Assembly: GCF_015210005.1 (NCBI RefSeq) | Contig: NZ_MU158698.1 | Coordinates: 2,215,337-2,279,336, forward strand | Length of the DNA: 64,000 nucleotides | Origin: Sphingobacterium hungaricum | GTDB taxonomy: Bacteria; Bacteroidota; Bacteroidia; Sphingobacteriales; Sphingobacteriaceae | Direction of reading: 5' to 3' | Shown: positions 52,556-62,338 of the stretch, piece after piece | How positions within the stretch are numbered: the stretch's first letter is position 1 | Layout of the letters: each line of letters begins with the position of its first letter | Notes under the pieces: generated by a model | Database searches by the model: none | Seen by the model: only the letters and a program-made list of their open reading frames with translations | Told to the model about the DNA's origin: nothing | Translations under genes and position numbers: made by a program

Positions 52556-54247
52556 ATGAAAATATTTAAAACATGGAAATATTGCTTAGGATTGGTAATA
52601 TTTAGTTTAACTGTTCAATCTTGCGATGATTACTTAGACCGTAAACCCTTGTTCGGTCCCTCGGATGAACAATATTTTGCGAATTTGGATGAATTGGTTT
52701 TGGTCGTTAATGGACTATATAGCGCAATGGTGTTTCACCCGATTGATGATATGCCGGTAAACATGACGATCGATGATGCAACGGATATTGGCTGGGACAG
52801 AAATACCTCCGCTTTGCAATCCATTGGGCGTGGCGATCATGATAGTAATAATGGTTATGTATTAAGCATTTGGACAAATGCATACAAAATAATCGGCAAG
52901 TGTAATTTCGTATTAAATAATATCAATAAGCTAGATGGAAAGATTGATGCGGCAATTTATAAGCGTTATGTCGCGGAAGCTAAGTTTATCCGTGCCTACA
53001 CGTATCAGTATTTAGCTGATTATTTTGGTGGCGTGCCTTTGATGACGAATTCTGTAACCTTGAGCGAAGCACAAGTTCCCAAAGTCTCAAAAGATGCTGT
53101 AATAGATTTTGTTTTGGAAGAACTTCAAACAGCGTCTGTTGATCTGCCAGTCAGTTATGGCGGTGCAGACGTCGGACGTGCCACGAAAGGTGCTGCATTG
53201 GCTATTCGCGCAAGAGCGGCATTGAATAGCGGACGTTGGAGAGAGGCGGAGCAATCGGCGAAAGCCGTTATGGACTTGGATGCTTATAGTTTGCATGATG
53301 ATTATGGGGAACTGTTTTCATACGCTGGCCAAAATTCGAATGAAATTATTTTTGCTTACCAATATTTGCGTTTGCAAAATACGAGAACGCATGGCGTTAC
53401 GCGCGCATTCTTGTCAAGAAACGCGCAGGGCACATCGAATAAAATTCCTTCTCAATCCCTTATCGATGCCTTTTTATGTACGGATGGGTTAGAGATCGAT
53501 AACTCGCCAACATTCAATCCTCAAAAGCCTTTTGAAAACCGAGACCCGAGATTATCTTTTACCGTTGCTTTGCCAGGTTCAGAATTTTTTGGCTTCCAGT
53601 TTGAAACGCATAAGGATAGCATACGGGTTTGGAATTACGCATACAATACATCCATTCCGATGCGAATTGCAAATGAAGATGCGATCAATGCTTATGCCTC
53701 GTTTTCGGGCTATTGCTGGAAAAAATATGTGGATTTTCTGGATAAAGATTTCACGATGCAGTCGGAATTGAATATTACCCAGTCTCGCTATGCCGAAATT
53801 TTATTGATTTATGCGGAAGCAAAAATAGAATTGAATGAATTAGATGCAACAGTGTACGACGCGCTAAATGATTTGCGCAGTCGCCCAACGGTAGATATGC
53901 CGATAATTGCTGCTGGTAAAAATCAATTGCAGCTAAGACAAATTGTTCGAAAAGAACGTTTATATGAACTGGCAAATGAAGGTTTTAGAATGGTCGATTT
54001 GAGAAGATGGGAATTGGCTGATAAATTTATGAATTCGAGTTTATACGGAAGGATTCCGAAAGGGCTGTTGAGCAATGCGCCTAGCATTGATGAAAATGGA
54101 TTTGTAGATTATTCAGGCGTTGCAAATAGAGCAGAAATGAGGGTGATTGAAGTGCGGAAATTTAATCCAGCCAGAGACTACTTGTGGCCAATACCAAACA
54201 TCGAAACAGTCACCAACAGTAACTTGGAGCAGAACCCAGGGTATTAA
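52556..54247 (+). CDS. SusD/RagB family nutrient-binding lipoprotein
   Basis: A 563-residue surface lipoprotein with lipobox VQSCDDYLDRKP. Cys23 would carry lipid and the following acidic residues fit outer-membrane export. TPR-like helices (AEAKFIRAYTYQYLADYFGGVPLM, then ALAIRARAALNSGRWREAEQSAKAVM) and the C-terminal LYELANEGFRMVDLRRWE and YLWPIPNIE segments are typical. It caps the SusC transporter and delivers its ligand. The ligand type cannot be inferred because no polysaccharide-degrading enzyme is present in the operon. Confidence 0.95.
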   Translation: MKIFKTWKYCLGLVIFSLTVQSCDDYLDRKPLFGPSDEQYFANLDELVLVVNGLYSAMVFHPIDDMPVNMTIDDATDIGWDRNTSALQSIGRGDHDSNNGYVLSIWTNAYKIIGKCNFVLNNINKLDGKIDAAIYKRYVAEAKFIRAYTYQYLADYFGGVPLMTNSVTLSEAQVPKVSKDAVIDFVLEELQTASVDLPVSYGGADVGRATKGAALAIRARAALNSGRWREAEQSAKAVMDLDAYSLHDDYGELFSYAGQNSNEIIFAYQYLRLQNTRTHGVTRAFLSRNAQGTSNKIPSQSLIDAFLCTDGLEIDNSPTFNPQKPFENRDPRLSFTVALPGSEFFGFQFETHKDSIRVWNYAYNTSIPMRIANEDAINAYASFSGYCWKKYVDFLDKDFTMQSELNITQSRYAEILLIYAEAKIELNELDATVYDALNDLRSRPTVDMPIIAAGKNQLQLRQIVRKERLYELANEGFRMVDLRRWELADKFMNSSLYGRIPKGLLSNAPSIDENGFVDYSGVANRAEMRVIEVRKFNPARDYLWPIPNIETVTNSNLEQNPGY

Positions 54248-54283
54248 ATTTTGAAAATTTAGTTAAACATAAAGAAACAAAAC

Positions 54284-56290
54284 ATGAAGAAATTAATGAG
54301 TATAGCCATACTGGTTTTAGCTAGTCTGACGGGGTTGAAAGCTCAGCAACAGATAAATGTCGATCTGTGTATTTATGGAGGAACTTCCGCAGGAATCATT
54401 GCCGCTTACACAGCGTCGAAAGCGGGCAAATCAGTATTGATTATCGAACCAAGCCAGCATTTGGGAGGCTTAAGTTCGGGTGGGCTTGGGATGACCGATA
54501 TCGGAAATAAATACGTCGTGAAAGGATTGGCGTTGGATTTTTACCGCAAGCTCGGAAAGCATTACAATACATTTGAGCAATGGATCTTTGAACCTAAAGT
54601 TGCTAGCGCAATTTTTATGGATTATTTGAAAAACTGCGATGCTAAAGTCATGAAAGGTCGTGTATTGAGCAAAGTGAACAAAAATGGAACAACAATAGAA
54701 AGCGTAGTTATTCACGATGCTGAAAAACCAACAGCAGGGCAGGCTGTTGTAAACGCTAAAATATTTATGGACTGCACCTATGAAGGTGATTTGTTTGCAC
54801 TTGCTGGCGCTTCCTATCATGTTGGGAGAGAAGATAATGCAGTTTATGGAGAAACGCTAAATGGTGTACAGCTCTTGGACGGCCATCAATTTCCTAACGG
54901 AATAGATCCATACGTAGAAAGAGGCAACAAAAATAGCGGTTTACTATGGGGGATCAATGCAGATCCCGTCTTGCCAAAAGGAACTGGCGATAAAAAAGTA
55001 CAGGCTTACAATTACCGAATTGCATTAACAAATGTTCCAGCGAATCGGGTAGAAATTACAAAACCTGAAAATTACGATCCAGCGAAATACGAAGTGCTAA
55101 AACGGCAGAAAGAAATTCAGAAATGGAAAAGTCTTCAAGATGTTTTTATTTGGTCATTGATGCCCAATGGAAAAACAGATATCAATAATCGGAATGGTTT
55201 TTCTACAGACATGATCGGCGCAAACTGGGCGTATCCAGAAGCCAATTATGAAGAACGGAAAAAAATTATCAAAGCGCACGAGGATTATACCAAAGGTTTA
55301 CTATACTTTGTTGGAAATGACCCAGCTGTTCCAGAATTTATCCGTCAGGAAATGAAAACTTGGGGATATCCGAAAGACGAGTATGTTGACAATAAAAACT
55401 GGTCGCCCCAATTGTACATTCGCGAAGCGAGAAGATTGGTAGGAGAATTGGTCATGACGCAACATCATTGCCAGGGTAGGGAAGTCGTAGCCGATGAGGT
55501 CGGTTATGCAGCTTATACCATGGACTCGCATAACTGTGATCGGGTGGTGGTTAATGGCATGGTTAAAAATGAAGGTAATGTGGAAGTCGGTGGATTTCCT
55601 CCGTTTCCGATTTCTTATCGCGCGATCATTCCTAAAAAAAATGAAGTCAGCAATTTAATTGTTCCCGTCTGTCTTTCAGCAAGCCACATCGCTTTTGGTT
55701 CGATTAGAATGGAACCTGTGTTTATGGTTCTGGGACAATCAGGAGCCGTGGCGGCATGTCTAGCCATTGATCAAGGCACGGACGTTCATGCCGTCAATGT
55801 GGATGATATCAAGCGAATCTTGAGTGAAAACCCAAAAGCTGACCATCGACAAGCAGATGAACTGATTCATGTTTCAGATTCAGACTTAGTTTCATTGACT
55901 GGAAATTGGGAAAATGGAAAGTCCAAAGGATATGGAATGAGCTATAAAGAAGCCGATTCGGAAGCAACTAGCGTAGCGAAATTCAATACTTCGAAAAATT
56001 TTAAATCTGGTAAATACAAACTTTATACGTATTTTCCCAAAACTGAAGCAAGTTCTTCGACCTTAACCATCAATGTCTTTAACGGAAAAGATGTAAAATC
56101 CAATTTGGTTGACTTGAATAAAGTTGAAATCAAAGGACAGACAACGAGTACTTGGGTTGACTTAGGTGAATATGCTTTTGACACAGCTTCAGATAAACCT
56201 TATATTGAAATTAGTACTGAAAACACAAACGGAACAGTTGCGGCAAATGCTGTTTTGCTTGTGCCGATTACTGACCAAAAAAATAAATAA
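54284..56290 (+). CDS. FAD-dependent oxidoreductase with C-terminal golvesin-like domain
   Basis: A 668-residue exported protein (signal peptide ending LKAQ). The FAD domain has the Rossmann motif LCIYGGTSAGIIAAYTASKAGKSVLIIE and a conserved HLGGLSSGGLGMTD block, the signature of the FAD_oxidored (PF12831) family. A late GSIRMEPVFMVLGQSGAVAA completes the cofactor site. The last ~125 residues (from about SLTGNWENGKSKGYG) form a beta-sandwich like the golvesin/xanthan-lyase C-terminal domain, probably carbohydrate-binding. The paralogue directly downstream lacks this domain. Substrate unknown; oxidation of a sugar or polyol bound by SusC/SusD is possible. Confidence 0.88.
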   Translation: MKKLMSIAILVLASLTGLKAQQQINVDLCIYGGTSAGIIAAYTASKAGKSVLIIEPSQHLGGLSSGGLGMTDIGNKYVVKGLALDFYRKLGKHYNTFEQWIFEPKVASAIFMDYLKNCDAKVMKGRVLSKVNKNGTTIESVVIHDAEKPTAGQAVVNAKIFMDCTYEGDLFALAGASYHVGREDNAVYGETLNGVQLLDGHQFPNGIDPYVERGNKNSGLLWGINADPVLPKGTGDKKVQAYNYRIALTNVPANRVEITKPENYDPAKYEVLKRQKEIQKWKSLQDVFIWSLMPNGKTDINNRNGFSTDMIGANWAYPEANYEERKKIIKAHEDYTKGLLYFVGNDPAVPEFIRQEMKTWGYPKDEYVDNKNWSPQLYIREARRLVGELVMTQHHCQGREVVADEVGYAAYTMDSHNCDRVVVNGMVKNEGNVEVGGFPPFPISYRAIIPKKNEVSNLIVPVCLSASHIAFGSIRMEPVFMVLGQSGAVAACLAIDQGTDVHAVNVDDIKRILSENPKADHRQADELIHVSDSDLVSLTGNWENGKSKGYGMSYKEADSEATSVAKFNTSKNFKSGKYKLYTYFPKTEASSSTLTINVFNGKDVKSNLVDLNKVEIKGQTTSTWVDLGEYAFDTASDKPYIEISTENTNGTVAANAVLLVPITDQKNK

Positions 56291-56292
56291 AC

Positions 56293-57936
56293 ATGAGAAG
56301 ATTTAATCTGACCTTCGTATTCATTGCCATATTTGCTTTTTCTGCTGCTTATGGGGCCTCTGTTCATAAAGCTGATGTGGTGATCTATGGTGGAACATCT
56401 GCCGCGATCACTTCGGCGGTAGAATTAAAAAGATCCGGTAAATCGGTTATTATCGTATCGCCCGACCTGCACTTAGGTGGATTATCATCCGGAGGATTAG
56501 GTTTTACCGACACCGGAAATAAAGCTGTAATCGGCGGCTTGGCACGTGAATTCTACCAAAAAGTTTACGACCATTACGAGCAAAAAGATGCATGGCTTTG
56601 GCAGACTAAAGAATCTTATGGAAATAAAGGACAAGGCACGCCAGCGATGGATGGCGCTAACCGAACAATGTGGATTTTCGAACCCCATGTTGCCGAATCC
56701 ATTATGGAAAATTGGGTCAAAGAATATGATTTGCAGGTTTTTCGTGAAGAATTTTTGGACCGTTCTTCGACTGGGTTAACAAAAGAAAACGGGAAAATTA
56801 TTCGATTCAAAACATTGAAAGGCAACACATTTGAAGCCAAGATTTTTATTGACGCAACTTACGAAGGCGATTTGATGGCAGCTGCGGATGTTAGCTATCA
56901 TGTAGGTAGGGAAGCGAATGCCGTGTACAATGAGAAGTGGAATGGCGTCCAAGTTGGCGTGCTGCATCATGACCATTATTTCAAAACGGATATCAGTCCT
57001 TATGTTATTCCCGGAGATAAAAGCAGCGGATTGCTCTACGGTGTTTCTCCCGAACAACCGGGAAATTTTGGAGAAGGGGATGACCGATTGCAGGCCTATT
57101 GTTTCCGGATGTGCCTGACCAACCATCCTGAAAATCTCGTCGCTTTTCCTCAACCGGCGAACTACAATCCTGCAAACTATGAGCTGTTGCTTCGCGTACT
57201 GAACAGCGGATGGCGAGATACGTTTAGAAAGTTTGACCCCATTCCGAACAAGAAAACCGATACCAATAATCATGGCCCTTTCAGCACCGATTTTATTGGA
57301 ATGAATTATGATTATCCTGAAGCCACATACGAGCGCAGAAAGGAAATCATTGAAGCACATAAAGAATATCAAAAAGGTCTGTTTTATTTCCTGGCGAATG
57401 ATTCCAAAGTTCCGGAAGAAGTGCGTACGGAAATGCAGAAATGGGGCTTGGCAAAAGATGAATTTAAAGACAACGAGAACTGGCCTCACCAACTCTACAT
57501 TCGCGAAGCGCGAAGAATGGTAGGAGATTATGTGATGACCGAGCATGATACATTCAGCGATCGGGAAATCAATAATTCAATCGGTATGGGTTCGTATGCA
57601 TTGGATTCGCATAATGTGCAACGATATGTGAAAGAAAATGGTTTCGTCCAAAATGAGGGCGATATCGGTGTGCATCCAAAACAGCCGTATAGAATTTCGT
57701 ATGGCTCGATAGTTCCGAAAGAAATTGAATGTACGAATCTCTTAGTTCCCGTTTGCATTTCAAGCTCGCATATCGCGTTTGGTTCGATTCGAATGGAGCC
57801 GGTTTTTATGATCTTGGGCCAAAGTGCTGCTTTAGCAGCAAGCATTGCTATTGATGAAAACCGTACGGTCCAATCAGTTGACTATGGCAAATTACAGAAA
57901 AAATTAATCGAACGTAAGCAGGTCTTATCGAATTAG
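56293..57936 (+). CDS. FAD-dependent oxidoreductase, second paralogue
   Basis: A 547-residue exported protein (signal peptide about 1-22, ending AYGAS). The FAD motif is VVIYGGTSAAITSAVELKRS with HLGGLSSGGLGFTDTGNK, and the matching C-terminal GSIRMEPVFMILGQSAALAAS. It aligns with the upstream paralogue over the whole FAD domain, including DFIGMNYDYPEATYE and WPHQLYIREARRMVGDYVMT. It carries a distinctive insert near residues 96-115 (KESYGNKGQGTPAMDGANR) and no golvesin-like tail. It starts two bases after the first paralogue, so both are made together in the periplasm. Confidence 0.88.
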   Translation: MRRFNLTFVFIAIFAFSAAYGASVHKADVVIYGGTSAAITSAVELKRSGKSVIIVSPDLHLGGLSSGGLGFTDTGNKAVIGGLAREFYQKVYDHYEQKDAWLWQTKESYGNKGQGTPAMDGANRTMWIFEPHVAESIMENWVKEYDLQVFREEFLDRSSTGLTKENGKIIRFKTLKGNTFEAKIFIDATYEGDLMAAADVSYHVGREANAVYNEKWNGVQVGVLHHDHYFKTDISPYVIPGDKSSGLLYGVSPEQPGNFGEGDDRLQAYCFRMCLTNHPENLVAFPQPANYNPANYELLLRVLNSGWRDTFRKFDPIPNKKTDTNNHGPFSTDFIGMNYDYPEATYERRKEIIEAHKEYQKGLFYFLANDSKVPEEVRTEMQKWGLAKDEFKDNENWPHQLYIREARRMVGDYVMTEHDTFSDREINNSIGMGSYALDSHNVQRYVKENGFVQNEGDIGVHPKQPYRISYGSIVPKEIECTNLLVPVCISSSHIAFGSIRMEPVFMILGQSAALAASIAIDENRTVQSVDYGKLQKKLIERKQVLSN

Positions 57937-58003
57937 TTTTTCGCCTATTTAATCCATTGTTTTCGATTTTTTATTCTTAGTTTAGAATACCCAAGAATGA
58001 ATT

Positions 58004-58657
58004 ATGAAACAATGGATTATTTTTATTTTGGCAGTTTCTAGCAGTTTTTGTGCTGCGCAAGAAATGAATAGAACAGCACCGGATTATGAGTCGATCAAAA
58101 CCTTGATTGCTCAAGATGACGAACATAATTATCAAAAGCTGCTGTCGCGATTTCAGGATGCCGATTCTACTTTGACTAAAGAAGAATACGACCTGTTGTA
58201 TTTTGGTCAATATTTTCAGCCCGATTACCATCCTTATAAAACATACAATAATGAGCTGATTAAATTATACCGTGAAAATAATATCGAAGAATTCATTAAA
58301 CAAGGAGAAGAAAGTTTTCGAAAAAATCCTTTTGATTTGAGGTTGAATTATTACCTAATGATTGCTTATGAGGATTTGGGTGATGAAATAAACTTCGATC
58401 GTGTCTCCAGAAAATTTTATGCGATGGTAGAAGCAATCGGCATGAGCGGCGATGGGAATTCCTCCAAGACAGGATTCCATGTCATGAATGTCTCTGACGA
58501 ATATGTAGTTTTAAACATTTTGGGATTCGATTCTAAATCTCAACGCGTCGTCGATTCCTGCGATTACCATGAACTAGAAGAGAATGATATTGATTTAAAA
58601 GGAATATATTTTGACGTCTCTAAGATTTTTGAAGCGTCGAATAAACTTTTTAAGTAG
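58004..58657 (+). CDS. Exported DUF4919 family protein
   Basis: A 217-residue protein with a signal peptide (ending CAAQ near 20). The mature part matches the DUF4919 pattern common in Bacteroidota: PDYESIKTLIAQ, LTKEEYDLLYFGQYFQPDYHPY and a helical middle (NPFDLRLNYYLMIAYEDLGDE). Function is unknown; relatives are stand-alone periplasmic proteins. It lies 67 bases after the second FAD protein and may be read through from it, but nothing ties it to that locus. Confidence 0.75.
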   Translation: MKQWIIFILAVSSSFCAAQEMNRTAPDYESIKTLIAQDDEHNYQKLLSRFQDADSTLTKEEYDLLYFGQYFQPDYHPYKTYNNELIKLYRENNIEEFIKQGEESFRKNPFDLRLNYYLMIAYEDLGDEINFDRVSRKFYAMVEAIGMSGDGNSSKTGFHVMNVSDEYVVLNILGFDSKSQRVVDSCDYHELEENDIDLKGIYFDVSKIFEASNKLFK

Positions 58658-59090
58658 TTTTTGCAAGTAGCTGATCTCGTCTAAATCATAATCAGTTCTT
58701 GTTCGATTCTACCGATTGCAGATTTTGATGCTGGCTAATTATTGTAGATATCGCTCCGTAGCCATAGCATTCCATTCCATTCATAATTGCGTGCCATAGG
58801 TATAACCCCTAAGAAAAGAGTATTGCCTACGGCACACAATATTTTGATTGGATTTTTACAACAAAGCCGTTGAGCCTACGGCACATTGATTGGAAAATGT
58901 ATTGCCTGTTGAATTGCTCCGTAGGAGCAAAATGTTTGTAGGAAAAGTATATGTCATAGTAGTAGCCTGCAGCAGGTACGTAACAATTTATATTAAAGCT
59001 GTATAGGTTCTTTTGATCGCATTGCGTACCTACGGCAGGCCATTATTTTTTTATTTCTAAAAATAGGTAGCCTCTTAACGAGGCTTTAAA
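58658..59090. repeat. Third palindromic repeat field
   Basis: About 430 bases without a gene. It holds the TTGCTCCGTAGGAGCAA hairpin (58914-58930) and several CCTACGGCACA half-elements (near 58826 and 58874). A GCGTACCTACGG element is near 59023, and GCCTCTTAACGAGGC lies near 59070. All belong to the family seen at 4.3-5.4 kb. Confidence 0.75.
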
Positions 59091-59110
59091 AGGAAGCGCA
59101 ATCCACAGCA

Positions 59111-61390
59111 TTAATAATTCAATGCTAAGCCAATACCGAATCCCATATCGCTATCGTAATGCGTCCGTATTCCCATGTTCTTATGCAGGATGTAACGCAG
59201 ATCAAGCATGTACTCTTTGTCGCTATTGAGCATAAATCCTGCTCTCAGTCGCCTTGAAATCGGAATATCTTCGCGCATTAGCGATAAACGCAAAATGCCA
59301 TCATGATAGACTTCAGCTTGGAAGTTGACCAGCATCGGAAGGGTATACATAAATCCTAAACTTACAGCAGAGCGATTGTCTTTGGTATTCTTTTCACCAA
59401 ACAGATTGATTTCCTCTTCATGCATGCCCATTTTCCGATAGCGCCAATCGAAACCCACAAAAGGCATAAACCATTGCATTTTGCCGATGTAACGACCTAC
59501 ATGCGTTTCCACTTCGTATCCATGCATATCGTGGTAACCCAGACGCCATTCTGTTCCTAGGCTCCAGCGTGCATTTTGAAGCATGGCACTTCCATCCAAT
59601 CCGTTGGTCGCAAAGTCATTCTCTGCCATCAGGTGAATCATGTTGCTTTCCTTCTGCAATTCCTTGTAAGCTTTTTTCTTATCAGGAAGCAAGGGATTGT
59701 CATAATTTCCTACTTCAAACACACGGTTCATGCCCGCCATCATGTGGTAAAGAATATGGCAATGGAAGAACCAATCGCCATCCCGATTTGCTTCAACCTC
59801 GATTACATTCGTTTCCATAGGCATAATGTCCATGACATTTTTCATGGGCGAATAATCACCTTGCTCATTCAAAAGCCTGAAATCAAAACCATGTAAATGC
59901 ATGGGATGGCGCATCATCGAATTGTTATACAAGCTGATGCGGAGAATTTCACCTTTCTTGACCGGAATCTTATCCGACTCAGAAAGCACGCGGTTGTCCA
60001 TGCTCCAGACATAACGGTTCATATTTCCCGTCAGCTCAAATCGCAGTTCTCGGACAGGGGCGTTAGCAGGAAGATTCGTTTTTTCTGTGGACTTCAGCAT
60101 CGAATAACTTAAGGTGCTGATTTCATTTTCTTCCACATGTTCGGAATGCTCATTTTTTTTCTCGTGTTGCATGTGTTCCATGTCATCCATCTTTTTTGGA
60201 ACTTGTTTAGAATGTCCCGCATGAGCAGTCATATCCGTCGGCTTCATTTCTGGATACATCACGGTATTCATATCCATTTTCTGCAAGCTCATCTTCATGC
60301 CCATGTCGTTCATATCTCCATTCATCTTCATCATGTCATTCATCATTTTCATTCCCTCAAAATACTGAAGACGGGGTAGAGGCACCTGCAATTGGCGGAT
60401 CCCTTCGCCGATAAAAAGCGAAGCGGAACCTGTTCGATCTTCGGCGGTCGCCAATAATTCATAAGAAGTCTGTTCAGCTGGAATGGTGACAACAACATCG
60501 TAGGTTTCTGAAACTCCGATAATCAGCCGATCTACTTCAACAGGCTCCACATCGTTTCCATCATTCCCCACAACCTTTATTTTGCCTCCCGCATACGTGA
60601 GCCAGAAGTAGGAGGATGCTCCTCCATTCGCAATGCGTAAGCGGACTTGATCACCAGCTTTGAATTGAGCAAGCTGGCTTTCCGTCTGCCCATTCAAAAG
60701 GAATCGCTCATAATACACATCACTGACGTCCATGGCTTCCATCCGTTTCCATTCATTGGTCACTTTTGTTTTGAATTTTCCCGTTTTGATTGCTTCTGCA
60801 TAACTCTGAACGGTATTTTTTTTGATCGCAAACCAATCACTTCCGCTATTTAACATGCGTTGCACTTGATGTGGATTGAGATGTGTCCATTCGCTTAAGA
60901 CAATCGGAATAGTTGGCAAATCATCTATCCCTTTTCTAAAAGTCGGGTCGTCCTTCTTTTTATGGAAAACCAGCGAGCCATACATGCCGATTTGCTCTTG
61001 AAAACCCGAATGGCTATGGTACCAATAGGTTCCATTTTGCACCACAGGGAATCGATAAGTATAGGTTGATCCGGGTTGAATGGGCATCTGCGTAAGGAAC
61101 GGAACGCCATCTTCCCGATTGGGAAGATGAACACCATGCCAATGCAGAGAGGTCGATTCTTGAAGCAAATTATGCACGATAATTTCTGCCGTGTCGCCTT
61201 GGGTGAATGCTAAGGTTGGCATCGGAATTTGCCCATTGACAGCAATTGCTCTTTTCTCTTTATTGCCAAAATTGACAAGCGTATCCTTTACATACAGGTC
61301 ATATCGAACAACTTTTTGGGCAAGTAGCGAATTGGAAATAAACAGACTGATCAGAAATACTATTCCCGGTATCTTAAAGCTATTTTTCAT
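59111..61390 (-). CDS. Multicopper oxidase with C-terminal CopB-like barrel (copper tolerance)
   Basis: A 759-residue exported protein, signal peptide ending LLAQ near 25. Three cupredoxin domains carry all type 1-3 copper ligands: HWHGVH and WYHSHSG in domain 1, HPMHLHG and FHCHILYHMMAGM in domain 3. Between them (about 345-430) is a Met/His/Asp-rich segment (repeated MNDM, MKM, GHSKQ, MEHMQH), as in CopA/PcoA. After the last ligand, residues about 590-759 show alternating strands ending in a terminal Tyr, like the CopB/PcoB outer-membrane barrel. So CopA and CopB functions appear fused. It follows the HMA-DUF3347 gene 12 bases downstream. Confidence 0.85.
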   Translation of the reverse strand: MKNSFKIPGIVFLISLFISNSLLAQKVVRYDLYVKDTLVNFGNKEKRAIAVNGQIPMPTLAFTQGDTAEIIVHNLLQESTSLHWHGVHLPNREDGVPFLTQMPIQPGSTYTYRFPVVQNGTYWYHSHSGFQEQIGMYGSLVFHKKKDDPTFRKGIDDLPTIPIVLSEWTHLNPHQVQRMLNSGSDWFAIKKNTVQSYAEAIKTGKFKTKVTNEWKRMEAMDVSDVYYERFLLNGQTESQLAQFKAGDQVRLRIANGGASSYFWLTYAGGKIKVVGNDGNDVEPVEVDRLIIGVSETYDVVVTIPAEQTSYELLATAEDRTGSASLFIGEGIRQLQVPLPRLQYFEGMKMMNDMMKMNGDMNDMGMKMSLQKMDMNTVMYPEMKPTDMTAHAGHSKQVPKKMDDMEHMQHEKKNEHSEHVEENEISTLSYSMLKSTEKTNLPANAPVRELRFELTGNMNRYVWSMDNRVLSESDKIPVKKGEILRISLYNNSMMRHPMHLHGFDFRLLNEQGDYSPMKNVMDIMPMETNVIEVEANRDGDWFFHCHILYHMMAGMNRVFEVGNYDNPLLPDKKKAYKELQKESNMIHLMAENDFATNGLDGSAMLQNARWSLGTEWRLGYHDMHGYEVETHVGRYIGKMQWFMPFVGFDWRYRKMGMHEEEINLFGEKNTKDNRSAVSLGFMYTLPMLVNFQAEVYHDGILRLSLMREDIPISRRLRAGFMLNSDKEYMLDLRYILHKNMGIRTHYDSDMGFGIGLALNY

Positions 61391-61402
61391 TTATGTTGAA
61401 AA

Positions 61403-62242
61403 TTAAATTTTCTCTACTGTATTTCCACAAGTCAGCATCTGAGAGCCATAGTAGGGGTTTTTTATCGCATCTTCTTTGCTAAGCCAATTTCCGCCTTGTC
61501 CATCATTATACATCGGACAATGCTGGTAGTAAATCGTTTGCTGTGTATCGGATGTTTTCATCAATTCATACATCTTTGTGGAAAGGGTATTGAATTCCGC
61601 TCTTTGCTTTTTCAGGTCTTTCTGTTTAGCAATCAGTTTGCTTTGCTCGATTAACGAATTTTTCACGTTCATCCAGCTTGTATGTTCCTCCGCTGATAGT
61701 TTATCCATTTTAATCGCTTCCAATGAAACAAGCATGGCACTTGCTTGTGTTGAGCTTGCGTTCGCATCTGACTTAACTAAAGCATCTTTTAGTTTGAAGT
61801 AACCGTCAAAAACAGTTTGCAACGTATTGATTTGTTCCTGATTTTCTACGGTTCCGTGCTGATGTTCCGACGCATTTTCTGCTGATGGGTTTTCTTCTGC
61901 CTTTAATGTGCGTTCGTATTGGCAACAAGCGTGAAGATTTTGATAGGTTTCCTCTGGAGCGAGGTATTTTTCATTGTCATAGCCTGCCAGTGCGATGCGT
62001 TTCAGAATTGCATCTTCAGACGTTTTTGTGCTGTCGAAAGTCAACTTAGCGGATTCTGAATCAGCATCCCATTCAACGATAGCTTCTTTAGTAACTGAGC
62101 CGGCTTGCTCGATTGTTTTTTTACACATGCCACAATTGCCATTTATGGAAACGGTCATTGTTTGAGAATTTTTTACTTGCGCGAACGCAAAGATGGTCAG
62201 TAGCAACATGCTTACTGTCATCCAATATCTTGATGATTTCAT
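61403..62242 (-). CDS. HMA domain-DUF3347 copper-binding protein
   Basis: A 279-residue exported protein: signal peptide (ending FAQ, about 22), heavy-metal-associated domain with the NCGMCKKT Cys pair (about 30-95), then a linker rich in Glu/His. A C-terminal DUF3347 domain (about 135-279) has HCPMYNDGQGGNWLSKEDAIKNPYYGS and a last Cys. DUF3347 is typical of Bacteroidota copper and heavy-metal efflux loci. It probably binds and passes Cu(I) in the periplasm. It is the upstream partner of the multicopper oxidase gene (12 bases). Confidence 0.88.
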   Translation of the reverse strand: MKSSRYWMTVSMLLLTIFAFAQVKNSQTMTVSINGNCGMCKKTIEQAGSVTKEAIVEWDADSESAKLTFDSTKTSEDAILKRIALAGYDNEKYLAPEETYQNLHACCQYERTLKAEENPSAENASEHQHGTVENQEQINTLQTVFDGYFKLKDALVKSDANASSTQASAMLVSLEAIKMDKLSAEEHTSWMNVKNSLIEQSKLIAKQKDLKKQRAEFNTLSTKMYELMKTSDTQQTIYYQHCPMYNDGQGGNWLSKEDAIKNPYYGSQMLTCGNTVEKI

Positions 62243-62338
62243 TTTTTTGAAATTAAGAGTTCAATAGAAAGATTGTGAATTATTTGGGCCATTATGCGCT
62301 TCGAAAAAGACGCAACTATGGCTAACAGGATAGTGAAA

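Noticed and set aside
56776..57546. 256-codon minus-strand frame inside the second FAD oxidoreductase
   Set aside because: It is fully antisense to a clear family member, and its predicted protein has no recognisable motif; a codon-bias shadow.
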